DNA of 34,355 nt from Bacteroidota bacterium (GCA_030682385.1 JAUXOG010000003.1:1-34355); one strand, 5' to 3'. Shown: positions 14,037 to 21,971, numbered from the stretch's first letter. The notes: generated from the sequence alone by a model not told the origin. A program made the numbers and translations.

Positions 14037-17015
14037 ATGAAAAAAATTGACAGATTAATAATCAATTCTCCTTACGAAGAACCCAAACAATATTGGGAAT
14101 ACATTCGTGATACACGGGAATTTGTTTTACAAAGCGGAAGGCGAAAAGCAAGTTATATTGTTGCTACTCCCAACTCACAATCGTTTGACGACCCCGGAAT
14201 TCAGATTGAAATAAAATTAGTGAACGCCATCCGACCACGAATAAACAAGTGGCGTGAGCAAGATTATCCGGGAGTAACAGGAATTACCAAAAGATTATTG
14301 CAGCATTGGCAAGATCCCGAAGAAAGAAAAGACCGAAGATTTTTTTTCTGTCAGTTGGAAGCCATTGAAACTTTGATTTGGTTAACCGAAGCACCTGAAT
14401 CCGACAGAACAGGAATTGAAATACCAAGTGACGGAGGAGATTTTTCAAGATGGTGCAGCAAGATGGCAACCGGCTCAGGAAAAACAATTGTAATGGGCCA
14501 ACTTATTGCATGGCAGGTGCTGAATAAAATTGCAAACGGAAAGGACACACGATTTTCAAAAAATGTTTTGGTGGTTGCACCGGGCTTAACAGTTCGCAAT
14601 CGTTTAAGTGTGCTGAATCCATCTGACAAACAAAATTATTACGAGGAGTTCAACATCGTTCCACAGGGATTGATGGAAACTTTGCGACAGGGGAAAATAA
14701 AAATCATCAACTGGCATACACTTGCATGGGACACACAAAAGAAATTGAATGAAAAGATTGCGAAAGGAAATCTCCGAACAGTTGACAGAAGAAAGAAAAC
14801 GGAAATCAGTGATGAAGCTTATGTAAAAGATGTTTTAGGCGACATGGCTTCAGTAACCAACATGATTGTGATAAACGATGAATCACATCATGCTTGGCGT
14901 GTTAATCCGGATTTTAAAGGTAAGAAAGATGATAAGGAATTAGTTGCAGAAGCAACAATTTGGGTTGGCGGTTTAGATAAAATTCACCGTTCACGGGGCA
15001 TTCTACAATGCTTTGACTTATCGGCAACACCTTTTGCACCGGGTGGAAAACAAGCAAGTGAAGAAGCATTGTTTCCGTGGATTGTTGGCGACTTTGGTTT
15101 GAACGATGCAATTGAAAGTGGGTTGGTAAAAACTCCGAGAGTTGTAATTCGTGATGATGGTAGCCCTTCAGCAAGAGATTTTCGTTCTAAGTTGTATCAT
15201 ATATATACCGCAGATGTTGAAGGTGCAAAAATATCAGATGACCTAAATCAGAAAGTTGATGAAACAATTCCGCTTCCCGATTTAGTGAAGAACGCATATA
15301 TTCTTTTAGGAAAAGATTGGAAAATAGTTTATGATAGTTGGAAAAACAAAATTCCTTTTGTTCCACCCGTGATGATAACAGTAGCGAACACTACTTACAC
15401 ATCGGCACGGGTAAAATATTCTTTTGACCACGATAGTTTTTGGCTTTCGGCAGTTGGCTTAGGTGAATTGTGTAATTCTGAAAAGACATTGCAGATCGAC
15501 AGCGGCATTTTGAATAAAGTTGAGAAAGGCGAGTTCGGTGAATTTAATGGTGATGAAACCGAACAAGATGTTGAGGAAGCCGAAGATGTTGTTGAAGAAG
15601 AAAATGATGAACCAAAAGAAAACCCGCCTGCCGGACGGGCAGGGAAAAAACCCAAAAAAGAATTAGCACTTGAGTTAAGAGAAAAAGTTAATACTGTTGG
15701 AAGATTTGGACAAGCAGGAGAGCAAATTCAAAATGTAATTTCAGTCGGTATGTTGAGTGAGGGTTGGGATGCAAAAACTGTTACACATATTATGGGCTTG
15801 CGTGCATTCAGCAGTCAATTGTTGTGTGAGCAAGTTGTAGGCAGAGGATTAAGACGAACTGAGTATGAAACTAAAAAATTTATAGACCCAAAAACAGGGA
15901 AGGAAATAGATTTATTTGACCCGGAGTATGTAAATATTTTCGGAGTGCCTTTTACTTTTCTTCCACATGAGGAAACAGGTGAAGGACCTGAACCACCGCC
16001 ACCGAAAGCAAAAACAGAAATTAAACCAGACAAAGAAAAAGCGGAACACAAAATTTCTTTCCCGAATGTTTTGCGGATTGACCACATCTACAAACCGCAA
16101 CTCACAATCAATTTAGCGACAGTAATACCGCTTGAACTTGACCCCTACTCTTCCATTACCGAAGCAGAGTTGGGAGCAATCATTGCCGGTAAGCCAACCA
16201 ATCTTTCTATTTCAGAAATTGATTTAGTTGAAATTGGAATCAACACACGGATGCAAACAATTATTTTCAAAACTGCATCTGCTATTTACAATTCAGAAAA
16301 GAAACCCGACTGGAAAGGAAGCAAAGAAACGTTTCTGATTCAGCTAATCGGAATTGTTGAGAAAATAATTAACTCTGATAAAATCAGATTCAAAAATCCT
16401 TTGTTTAATCAGGATGAAGTGAGAAAAAGAATTTTGCTCATGTTGAACATGAACAAAGTCATTCAGCATATCTGGAATGAAATCCGTGCAGTCAATACAA
16501 CACAACTCACACCGATATTTGATAAAGAACATCCGATTCGTTCAACAACAGACATCAGAACATGGTGGACAAGCAAACCGTGTGAGAACTTTTCTAAATC
16601 ACACATCAACTTTGTTGTTTGCGACAGCACTTGGGAATTTCTTGAAGCAAGAAAAATTAACGACAGCAAAGTAGTTGAATCATTCGTGAAGAATGACCAT
16701 TTAGGTTTTGCAATTATTTACAACTATCAGGGAATCGTGAACAGATATTTTCCCGACTTCATTATTAAACTGAAAACAGGCGAGTATCTTATTCTTGAAA
16801 CCAAAGGTCAGGATAAGGACAAGGACAAAACGAAAAGAGCATTTTTAGATGAATGGTGCAGAGCGGTGAATCAGCACGGAGGTTTTGGAAAATGGAGTTG
16901 GGCAGTTTCATTTGATGCAAATGATTTAGACAGCATTCTACAAAAAAGCAGCGAACTAGTAACATCAAACTGTATTAGCCAACATACAAAGCCACACACA
17001 GAGGGGAACGTTTAG
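14037..17015 (+). CDS. res: Type III-like restriction subunit: SF2 helicase with C-terminal PD-(D/E)xK nuclease (Res)
   Basis: This 992-residue protein has the DEAD/H-type translocase motifs: ATGSGKT (144-150), DESHH (281-285), SATPF (329-333), GMLSEGWDAKTVTHIMGLRA and QVVGRGLRR (599-607). Near the C-terminus FPDF (PD at 906-907) and ETK (921-923) form a PD-(D/E)xK endonuclease site. The N-terminus (LIINSPYEEP, then QFC-type helicase entry FFFCQLEAIETLIWL) recalls, from memory, the family annotated as BPTD_3080 family restriction endonuclease rather than classical EcoP15I Res; this was not checked by search. An acidic linker (about 505-528) is followed by an in-frame palindromic element (residues 529-538, NPPAGRAGKK). 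The ATG has no strong ribosome site; an in-frame stop at 13998 excludes a longer start. Confidence 0.92.
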   Translation: MKKIDRLIINSPYEEPKQYWEYIRDTREFVLQSGRRKASYIVATPNSQSFDDPGIQIEIKLVNAIRPRINKWREQDYPGVTGITKRLLQHWQDPEERKDRRFFFCQLEAIETLIWLTEAPESDRTGIEIPSDGGDFSRWCSKMATGSGKTIVMGQLIAWQVLNKIANGKDTRFSKNVLVVAPGLTVRNRLSVLNPSDKQNYYEEFNIVPQGLMETLRQGKIKIINWHTLAWDTQKKLNEKIAKGNLRTVDRRKKTEISDEAYVKDVLGDMASVTNMIVINDESHHAWRVNPDFKGKKDDKELVAEATIWVGGLDKIHRSRGILQCFDLSATPFAPGGKQASEEALFPWIVGDFGLNDAIESGLVKTPRVVIRDDGSPSARDFRSKLYHIYTADVEGAKISDDLNQKVDETIPLPDLVKNAYILLGKDWKIVYDSWKNKIPFVPPVMITVANTTYTSARVKYSFDHDSFWLSAVGLGELCNSEKTLQIDSGILNKVEKGEFGEFNGDETEQDVEEAEDVVEEENDEPKENPPAGRAGKKPKKELALELREKVNTVGRFGQAGEQIQNVISVGMLSEGWDAKTVTHIMGLRAFSSQLLCEQVVGRGLRRTEYETKKFIDPKTGKEIDLFDPEYVNIFGVPFTFLPHEETGEGPEPPPPKAKTEIKPDKEKAEHKISFPNVLRIDHIYKPQLTINLATVIPLELDPYSSITEAELGAIIAGKPTNLSISEIDLVEIGINTRMQTIIFKTASAIYNSEKKPDWKGSKETFLIQLIGIVEKIINSDKIRFKNPLFNQDEVRKRILLMLNMNKVIQHIWNEIRAVNTTQLTPIFDKEHPIRSTTDIRTWWTSKPCENFSKSHINFVVCDSTWEFLEARKINDSKVVESFVKNDHLGFAIIYNYQGIVNRYFPDFIIKLKTGEYLILETKGQDKDKDKTKRAFLDEWCRAVNQHGGFGKWSWAVSFDANDLDSILQKSSELVTSNCISQHTKPHTEGNV
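15623..15644. repeat. GC-rich palindromic element, copy C, in frame inside res
   Basis: CCTGCC (15627-15632) and GGCAGG (15638-15643) enclose GGACG; CCCG and CGGG add outer pairing. It is translated as PPAGRAG at the end of an acidic, probably disordered linker, which explains why an insertion is tolerated. Confidence 0.72.
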
Positions 17016-17348
17016 TGTAAAATTCAAGTTTTGCATAACATCAGTCAGTAATAAATAATCCAGAGGCGGAATTGTAATTCCGTAGTCAGGTTCATTCTAC
17101 ACTTACACAGCTATTCCTTACAAGTATGACAATTAACGGACTGGAAAATATTAGAGATTTAAAGGACGAAATTAATGCAAATACAGCTACTAAAGACAAC
17201 GCATCCCGATAATTATCGGGACAAGCACATTCACTTCTAAAAATCCCAATCCAAAAAAAACTTGACAACGCCAAAATTAATCTTTAAACATATCAAATAA
17301 TAGGCGTTAAATGGAGTATTGAGGTAGAATTTGCAATTCGCAATCCCG
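17016..17348 (+). other. Decayed, palindrome-rich stretch between res and the toxin-antitoxin pair
   Basis: No convincing gene is present. A 28-codon frame from ATG 17126 (MTINGLENIRDLKDEINANT and on) looks like the start of a small protein but ends inside a palindrome at 17204-17221. Two similar AT-rich palindromic motifs frame the stretch: GAGGCGGAATTGTAATTCCG (17063-17082, arms CGGAATT/AATTCCG) and GAGGTAGAATTTGCAATTCG (17321-17340). They suggest the remains of an inserted or deleted element. Confidence 0.4.
17204..17221. repeat. Perfect 18-bp palindrome TCCCGATAATTATCGGGA
   Basis: A perfect palindrome that ends the short frame starting at 17126. Variants with a slightly different centre are, from memory, common dispersed repeats in Bacteroidota-group genomes; only this copy occurs in the window. 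Confidence 0.6.
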
Positions 17349-17377
17349 TTGAAATAAGTTGAGTTATTGTTTATATT
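17349..17377 (+). promoter_or_regulatory. Sigma70-type promoter of the toxin-antitoxin operon
   Basis: TTGAAA (17349-17354), exactly 17 bases, then TATATT (17372-17377). The transcript would start near 17384, which supports ATG 17409 as the antitoxin start because the earlier TTG at 17367 would lie within the promoter. Confidence 0.6.
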
Positions 17378-17408
17378 CTATATGTTAATAAAGAAAGGTC
17401 AGTATAAA

Positions 17409-17612
17409 ATGTTATCAAATACGGAACGTTACGTCGTAGATCAATCAGGGAATCGGGTTAGCGTTGTTCTCGATATTGCTGATTATCAAAAACTTCTCGA
17501 TGGACTGGAAGAACTTGAAGAAATCAAGGCGTACGATGCAGCAAAAAAATCCGGCGATGAAATTATTTCGTTTGAAGATGCAATATCTGAAATCGATAGA
17601 AATAAAAAATGA
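17409..17612 (+). CDS. RelB/Phd-type antitoxin
   Basis: This 67-residue protein starts MLSNTERYVVDQSGNRVSVV and continues with LDIADYQKLLDGLEELEEI, which matches the small antitoxins that pair with RelE-like toxins: an N-terminal DNA-binding beta part, a long helix, and an acidic C-terminal tail that wraps the toxin. The start is set by AAAGG at 17394-17398 with about ten bases of spacing and by the promoter just upstream. Its stop overlaps the toxin start (ATGA). Such antitoxins usually autorepress their own operon. Confidence 0.85.
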   Translation: MLSNTERYVVDQSGNRVSVVLDIADYQKLLDGLEELEEIKAYDAAKKSGDEIISFEDAISEIDRNKK

Positions 17613-17863
17613 TGTATTCATTACTAATCCTTAAACGCGCCCAGAAGGAATTAGCTAAATTACCTGATAAGATGTATCAAATAATTCGAGACGAAATTAG
17701 GAGCCTGGCCCATAATCCCCGACCATCTGGTTGTAAAAAATTATTTGGCCGCGATGGATGGAGAATTCGTGTCGGTGATTATCGGGTTCTATATGACATA
17801 GAAGATAATCAACATACGGTCATAGTTTATCACATTGGGCATAGAAAAGATATTTACCAATAA
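17609..17863 (+). CDS. RelE/ParE-superfamily toxin
   Basis: This 84-residue basic protein (83 if the second ATG at 17612 is used) has the classical RelE pattern: an N-terminal YSLLILKRAQKELAKLP, a helix, SGCKKLFGRDGWRIRVGDYR (with the conserved R-x-G-x-Y/W-R core) and the terminal VYHIGHRKDIY. RelE members cleave mRNA on the ribosome, whereas ParE members poison gyrase. The HRKDIY ending favours the RelE mRNA interferase side. Full length, with no truncation. It may stabilise the neighbouring restriction locus. Confidence 0.9.
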   Translation: MMYSLLILKRAQKELAKLPDKMYQIIRDEIRSLAHNPRPSGCKKLFGRDGWRIRVGDYRVLYDIEDNQHTVIVYHIGHRKDIYQ

Positions 17864-17902
17864 ATCTTTTCGAATGTTACTTTATCGAACTTGTCTCTCT
17901 TT

Positions 17903-18790
17903 ATGAATTCCTACCTTACAACTGAACGCAAAACTGAATTATCATTATTGCTTGTCGCTTTTATTTGGGCGGCTAACTACCCGGTAATTAAATTCGGAAT
18001 TTTGGGTTTAGATGCTTTTGTCTTTAATGCTATCCGATTTGTAACTGCCGGCGCTTTGTTATCTCTATTATTCATCACAAAAATGCAATGGCAAAAAGTA
18101 GAACCAAAAGATTGGTTGAAATTAATTGGCATCGGTTTGATTGCAAACGTTTTTTATCAGGTGGCTTTTATTTCAGGTGTGAAAATTACGAATGCGGGAA
18201 ATGCTGCTGTTCTACTTTCTACCGCACCTCTCTGGACGATATTATTTCAATGGCTTTTTCAGAAAAAAAGAATTGAATTCAAAACGATTGTTGGAATGCT
18301 TATTTCGCTGACGGGGATAATCTTAATCATTTTAGGAAGCGGGAAGAAGTTAGAAATAGGAAGTTATGCTATGTTGGGCGATTTGATTTGTTTAGCAGCA
18401 GCATTATTCTGGGCGCTCCACACTAATTTACAAAAACCAATGCTAACAAAATATCCAACAATACAACTCGCTCTGATAATGACCCTTGTTGGTTCTATCG
18501 GTCTTTCACTGATAGCCTTACCTTCGGCTCTTACAATGGATTGGGCTTCAGTAAAATTATCGTTTTATTTTGCTGCCGTCGCATCGGGAATATTCGCCAT
18601 TGCTACTGCAAATGTTTTATGGTCGCGTAGTATTAAAAAAATTGGTCCAAGCCGGACAGCTAATTACAACAATCTGGTTCCTGTACTGGCGTTTATAATT
18701 TCGTACTTTACATTAAACGAAGACGTATTACCGATTCAATTTGTAGGTGCCGGAGTAACAATAATCGGGATTGTGTTCGCAAAACGATAA
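17903..18790 (+). CDS. EamA/DMT-family membrane transporter
   Basis: The 295-residue protein has about ten hydrophobic helices and two EamA repeats; the first opens with LLVAFIWAANYPVIKFGI (WxxNY/F motif) and the second with DLICLAAALFWALHTNLQKP. I choose ATG 17903 rather than the TTG at 17891, because the extra residues add nothing and neither has a strong ribosome site. The family exports small metabolites or amino acids; the substrate cannot be told. It stands 39 bases after the toxin gene and has no functional link to its neighbours. Confidence 0.88.
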   Translation: MNSYLTTERKTELSLLLVAFIWAANYPVIKFGILGLDAFVFNAIRFVTAGALLSLLFITKMQWQKVEPKDWLKLIGIGLIANVFYQVAFISGVKITNAGNAAVLLSTAPLWTILFQWLFQKKRIEFKTIVGMLISLTGIILIILGSGKKLEIGSYAMLGDLICLAAALFWALHTNLQKPMLTKYPTIQLALIMTLVGSIGLSLIALPSALTMDWASVKLSFYFAAVASGIFAIATANVLWSRSIKKIGPSRTANYNNLVPVLAFIISYFTLNEDVLPIQFVGAGVTIIGIVFAKR

Positions 18791-18824
18791 AGAAAATTCA
18801 ATAATCATCAAATAAAAAAACAAT

Positions 18825-19157
18825 ATGGACTGGATAAAAGAATTTAATTGTGCTATCACCGTTTGTGATACTAACGGAATAATTGTAGCGATGAACGACA
18901 AATCTGTAGAAATATTCAAAGACGACGGCGGTTCGGAATTAATTGGCAAAAATTTATTCGACTGCCACCCTGAACCGTCTCGAACGAAGCTAAAACAGAT
19001 GGTCGAACAACAAACAGAGAATGTTTATACCATCGAAAAGAACGGAAAGAAGAAATTAATCTACCAATCACCATGGTACGAAAAGGAAATTTATAAAGGT
19101 TTTGTAGAATTATCGCTTGAGATTCCGTTTGAGATGCCTCATTTTAAAAGGACTTAA
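18825..19157 (+). CDS. Stand-alone PAS-domain protein
   Basis: The 110 residues are almost entirely one PAS fold: FNCAITVCDTNGIIVAMNDK (beta strands Abeta/Bbeta), SVEIFKDDG, then LIGKNLFDCHPEPSRTKL, which is typical of a PAS subgroup often annotated only as PAS domain-containing protein, and a closing beta sheet with YQSPWY. There is no output domain and no obvious heme or flavin signature. It starts 34 bases after the transporter. Probably a small sensory or protein-interaction module; ligand unknown. Confidence 0.8.
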   Translation: MDWIKEFNCAITVCDTNGIIVAMNDKSVEIFKDDGGSELIGKNLFDCHPEPSRTKLKQMVEQQTENVYTIEKNGKKKLIYQSPWYEKEIYKGFVELSLEIPFEMPHFKRT

Positions 19158-19207
19158 TCCAAAGGAACGGTGAAGTAATAGAATTGATTCATTTAATCAT
19201 TTAATCA

Positions 19208-19235
19208 ATGGATAGATGGATAGATGGATAGATGG
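19208..19235. repeat. 8-bp tandem repeat (ATGGATAG), about 3.5 copies
   Basis: ATGGATAG repeated three times plus a partial copy, in the 177-base gap before the M3 peptidase and about 20 bases upstream of its putative -35 box. A related TGGATAAATGGA repeat occurs at 31511. Confidence 0.8.
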
Positions 19236-19255
19236 TTTGCTAATCCCTTTTATTT

Positions 19256-19283
19256 TTGATAATTAAAATATTATACATATATT
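19256..19283 (+). promoter_or_regulatory. Probable sigma70-type promoter of the M3 peptidase
   Basis: TTGATA (19256-19261), 16 bases, TATATT (19278-19283); about 50 bases before the ATG. Confidence 0.4.
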
Positions 19284-19334
19284 TTGTTCGTCTTACACTT
19301 TTAAACTTTAATTATTAAAAAGGAACTTTAACAA

Positions 19335-21437
19335 ATGAAAACACTTTTAGTATTATTAATCTTCAGCGCAGTTGCATTTTGCTTTTCGCAAGATGAAAAT
19401 CCGTTTTTCAGTAAATACAACACGCCATTTGAAACACCACCTTTTGATAGGATAAAAGAATCACACTATCTACCGGCTTTTAAAGAGGGAATGAAACAGC
19501 AGCAAAATGAGATTGAGGTGATTGTAAATAATACGGCAGCACCAGATTTTAAAAACACAATCGAAAAGTTAGCTGCGAGCGGTTCGCTGCTGAACAAAGC
19601 GGGTAGTGTTTTTTATAATCAAAACTCAGCAAATACGAATGATGAAATCCAAAAGATTGCAAAGGAAGTAGCTCCGCTATCATCGAAGCATTACGACGAT
19701 ATCAATATGAACCCGAAATTATTTCAACGGGTAAAATCAGTTTACGAAAACAAGAAGAAGTTTAAATTATCGACAGAACAAAACAAACTGTTAGAGGAAT
19801 ATTACAAAGATTTTGTGCGGGGCGGTGCTAACTTGAATGAAGAGCAAAAAGAAAAAATTCGAAAAATAAACGGGGAACTCTCGCTTCTTACATTAAAGTT
19901 CGGTGAAAATTTGTTGAAAGAGAATAACGTATTCGAATTAGTTATAGATAAAGAAGAAGATTTAACAGGTTTACCAGATGCTGTTAAAACAGGCGCTGCC
20001 GAGACTGCAAAAGCAAGAAAGAAAGAAGGCAAGTGGATATTCACGCTTCAGAAACCGAGCTTTATACCGTTTTTACAGTATTCACCCAAGCGGGAACTCA
20101 GGGAAAAGATTTTTAAAGCATACGTAAATCGCGGTGATAATAACGACTCTTTAGATAATAAAGAAATAATCTCGAAAATTGTAAAGTTGCGAATTGAAAA
20201 AGCTAATTTACTCGGCTATAAAACTCACGCCGATTTTGTTCTCGAAAATAGTATGGCATCAAATCCTGGAAATGTTTACAAGTTATTAAACCAACTCTGG
20301 GAACCGGCGCTACGAAATGCAAAACACGAAGCGGCGGAACTTCAAGCCATGATTGATAAAGAAGGCGGGAATTTTAAATTAGAAGCTTGGGACTGGTGGT
20401 ATTATGCCGAAAAAGTGAAGAAAGAAAAATATGCACTCGATGATGAATTATTACGACCTTATTTCAAATTGGAAAATGTTCGTAATGGTGCCTTTGCTGT
20501 AGCAAGCAAACTTTTCGGAATACAATTCGTAGAGAGAACTGACATTCTAAAGTATCACGAAGATGTAAAAGTGTTTGAGGTGAAAGAAGCAAACGGCAAA
20601 CACATCGGGATACTTTATACCGATTACTACCCACGTGAGAGCAAACGGGGCGGTGCGTGGATGGGTGCATACAGGAAACAATCTCGCGAGGGCGGAGTAG
20701 AAGTTACACCAGTTATCACTAATGTTGGAAATTTTTCAAAACCAACAGCAGATGAGCCATCGTTGTTGAGTTTCGATGAGTTGAATACTTTGTTCCACGA
20801 ACTCGGACACGCATTGCACGGACTTCTCTCGAATTCAACTTACAATAAACTTTCGGGAACATCAGTGCCGCGAGATTTTGTGGAGCTTCCGTCTCAAATA
20901 ATGGAAAACTGGGCAGCAGAACCTGAAGTTCTTAATATGTATGCAAAGCATTATAAAACCGGTGAACCGATTCCGCAGGATTTAATTGAGAAAATTAAGA
21001 ATGCAAGTTTATTTAATCAAGGTTTTGAAACTGTCGAATATCTTGCCGCCTCGTTTTTGGATATGGATTACCACACCCTCACTGAAGCAAAAGATATTGA
21101 TGTTACAACTTTCGAGAATAACTCTTTGAATAAAATCGGGTTGATGCCTGAGATCATAGCACGATATCGCAGCACGAACTTTCAGCATATATTCTCAGGT
21201 GGATACTCGGCTGGATATTATAGCTATATTTGGTCGGGTGTGTTGGATTCGGATGCGTTCGAGGCATTCAAAGAAACAAGTTTGTTTGACAGCAAAACTG
21301 CACAAGCATTCAGAAAATACGTTCTTGAAACCGGCGGCACTGACGACCCGATGACGCTTTATAAAAAATTCAGAGGAGCCGAACCTAAGATTGAACCGCT
21401 GTTGAAGAAGAGAGGGTTGAATAAAAATCTGTTTTGA
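19335..21437 (+). CDS. Exported M3-family metallopeptidase (peptidyl-dipeptidase Dcp/oligopeptidase-like)
   Basis: This 700-residue zinc peptidase degrades short peptides. A signal peptide (MKTLLVLLIFSAVAFCFSQ) predicts export; the Cys in it is not a good lipobox. The mature N-terminus NPFFSKYNTPFETPPFDRIK is typical of the Dcp branch. The zinc site HELGH is at residues 488-492 and the third ligand Glu at about 517 within RDFVELPSQ; the C-terminal GGYSAGYYSYIWSGVLDSD carries the substrate-contacting Tyr/His-rich loop of M3 enzymes. The length matches Dcp (about 680-720). It is monocistronic, with its own promoter and a 12-bp-stem hairpin nine bases after its stop. Confidence 0.93.
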   Translation: MKTLLVLLIFSAVAFCFSQDENPFFSKYNTPFETPPFDRIKESHYLPAFKEGMKQQQNEIEVIVNNTAAPDFKNTIEKLAASGSLLNKAGSVFYNQNSANTNDEIQKIAKEVAPLSSKHYDDINMNPKLFQRVKSVYENKKKFKLSTEQNKLLEEYYKDFVRGGANLNEEQKEKIRKINGELSLLTLKFGENLLKENNVFELVIDKEEDLTGLPDAVKTGAAETAKARKKEGKWIFTLQKPSFIPFLQYSPKRELREKIFKAYVNRGDNNDSLDNKEIISKIVKLRIEKANLLGYKTHADFVLENSMASNPGNVYKLLNQLWEPALRNAKHEAAELQAMIDKEGGNFKLEAWDWWYYAEKVKKEKYALDDELLRPYFKLENVRNGAFAVASKLFGIQFVERTDILKYHEDVKVFEVKEANGKHIGILYTDYYPRESKRGGAWMGAYRKQSREGGVEVTPVITNVGNFSKPTADEPSLLSFDELNTLFHELGHALHGLLSNSTYNKLSGTSVPRDFVELPSQIMENWAAEPEVLNMYAKHYKTGEPIPQDLIEKIKNASLFNQGFETVEYLAASFLDMDYHTLTEAKDIDVTTFENNSLNKIGLMPEIIARYRSTNFQHIFSGGYSAGYYSYIWSGVLDSDAFEAFKETSLFDSKTAQAFRKYVLETGGTDDPMTLYKKFRGAEPKIEPLLKKRGLNKNLF

Positions 21438-21445
21438 ATCTTGCT

Positions 21446-21472
21446 GAGGGTTGCTTATATTAAGCAACCCTC
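21446..21472 (+). terminator. Strong hairpin after the M3 peptidase
   Basis: GAGGGTTGCTTA and TAAGCAACCCTC pair perfectly over 12 bp around a TAT loop, beginning nine bases after the peptidase stop. Only a short, imperfect T stretch follows, so it may act as a transcript-end stabiliser as well as a terminator. Confidence 0.7.
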
Positions 21473-21513
21473 TTAAAGGACTGTCCACTCCCTACCCGTC
21501 TCGCCGAGGTGGA

Positions 21514-21627
21514 AAGGACGTGGATATGATGAACCAAACTTTGTATCCAAGTTGGATATTTGTATTAACGATAAGAAGTCGCGTCATATTAACTCCGTCC
21601 TTCAGGGCGGAGTTACAGAAGAACAAA
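21514..21627 (+). repeat. Hairpin-bearing repeat unit, copy 1
   Basis: It shares GGACGTGGATATGAT at its left and a 55-base block (21573-21627) at its right with copy 2; the 55-base blocks differ at one position. The block contains the hairpin AACTCCGTCC-TTCA-GGGCGGAGTT (21591-21614), a 10-bp stem with one G-T pair. The middle 40 bases are more divergent. Confidence 0.8.
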
Positions 21628-21633
21628 GAAACA

Positions 21634-21683
21634 GGGCTTTAGCCCAAACATTAATAAGGAGAATGTGAGTTGGGCTAAAGCCC
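21634..21683. repeat. Inverted pair of REP-like hairpins
   Basis: GGGCTTTAGCCC (21634-21645) and its exact reverse complement GGGCTAAAGCCC (21672-21683) each form a small hairpin and together a larger one, as in REPIN-type units. They lie between repeat copy 1 and the tandem array. Confidence 0.7.
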
Positions 21684-21707
21684 ATGCGTGTTAGGTAGGT
21701 GGTGTTG

Positions 21708-21859
21708 CCCACGCTGTGAAGGACTTCCCACGCTGTGAAGGACTCCCCACGCCCTGAAGGACTCCCCACGCTGTGAAGGACTCCCCACGCTGTGAAGGAC
21801 TTCCCACGCTGTGAAGGACTTCCCACGCTGTGAAGGACTCCCCACGCCCTGAAGGACGT
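21708..21859. repeat. Tandem array, 8 units of 19 bp
   Basis: Units of consensus CCCACGCTGTGAAGGACTY start at 21708, 21727, 21746, 21765, 21784, 21803, 21822 and 21841. Units 3 and 8 read CCCACGCCCTGAAGGAC, whose GCCCTGAAGGAC is the exact reverse complement of the hairpin apex GTCCTTCAGGGC in the flanking repeat copies. There are no spacers, so it is not a CRISPR array. Confidence 0.92.
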
Positions 21860-21971
21860 GGATATGATGATGAACCGCATATCTTGGTCGAATAGGACGT
21901 TGGTGTAACTAACGTAAAGAAGTCGCGTCATACTAACTCCGTCCTTCAGGGCGGAGTTACAGAAGAACAAA
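21852..21971 (+). repeat. Hairpin-bearing repeat unit, copy 2, leader of tnpA
   Basis: GGACGTGGATATGATGATGA at 21854 on, then the 55-base block 21917-21971 with the hairpin at 21935-21958. It ends about ten bases before the tnpA ribosome site, so it probably forms the left end recognised by the transposase or the leader of its mRNA. Confidence 0.8.

Noticed and set aside
7991-17015. A Gabija system made of the Pif1-like helicase and the OLD-like protein
   Set aside because: GajB is a UvrD-type helicase directly next to gajA; here the helicase is of Pif1 type and separated by mod.
17367-17408. Longer start for the antitoxin (TTG 17367)
   Set aside because: This codon lies inside the TTGAAA-N17-TATATT promoter; ATG 17409 has a proper ribosome site.
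21708-21859. Possible CRISPR array
   Set aside because: The 19-bp units are directly adjacent with no spacers, and no cas genes are present.
21602-21970. A 122-codon minus-strand ORF with a repeated SFTAWGVLHSVG peptide
   Set aside because: It is only the translation of the 19-bp tandem array and hairpin copies; no ribosome site or coding signal.
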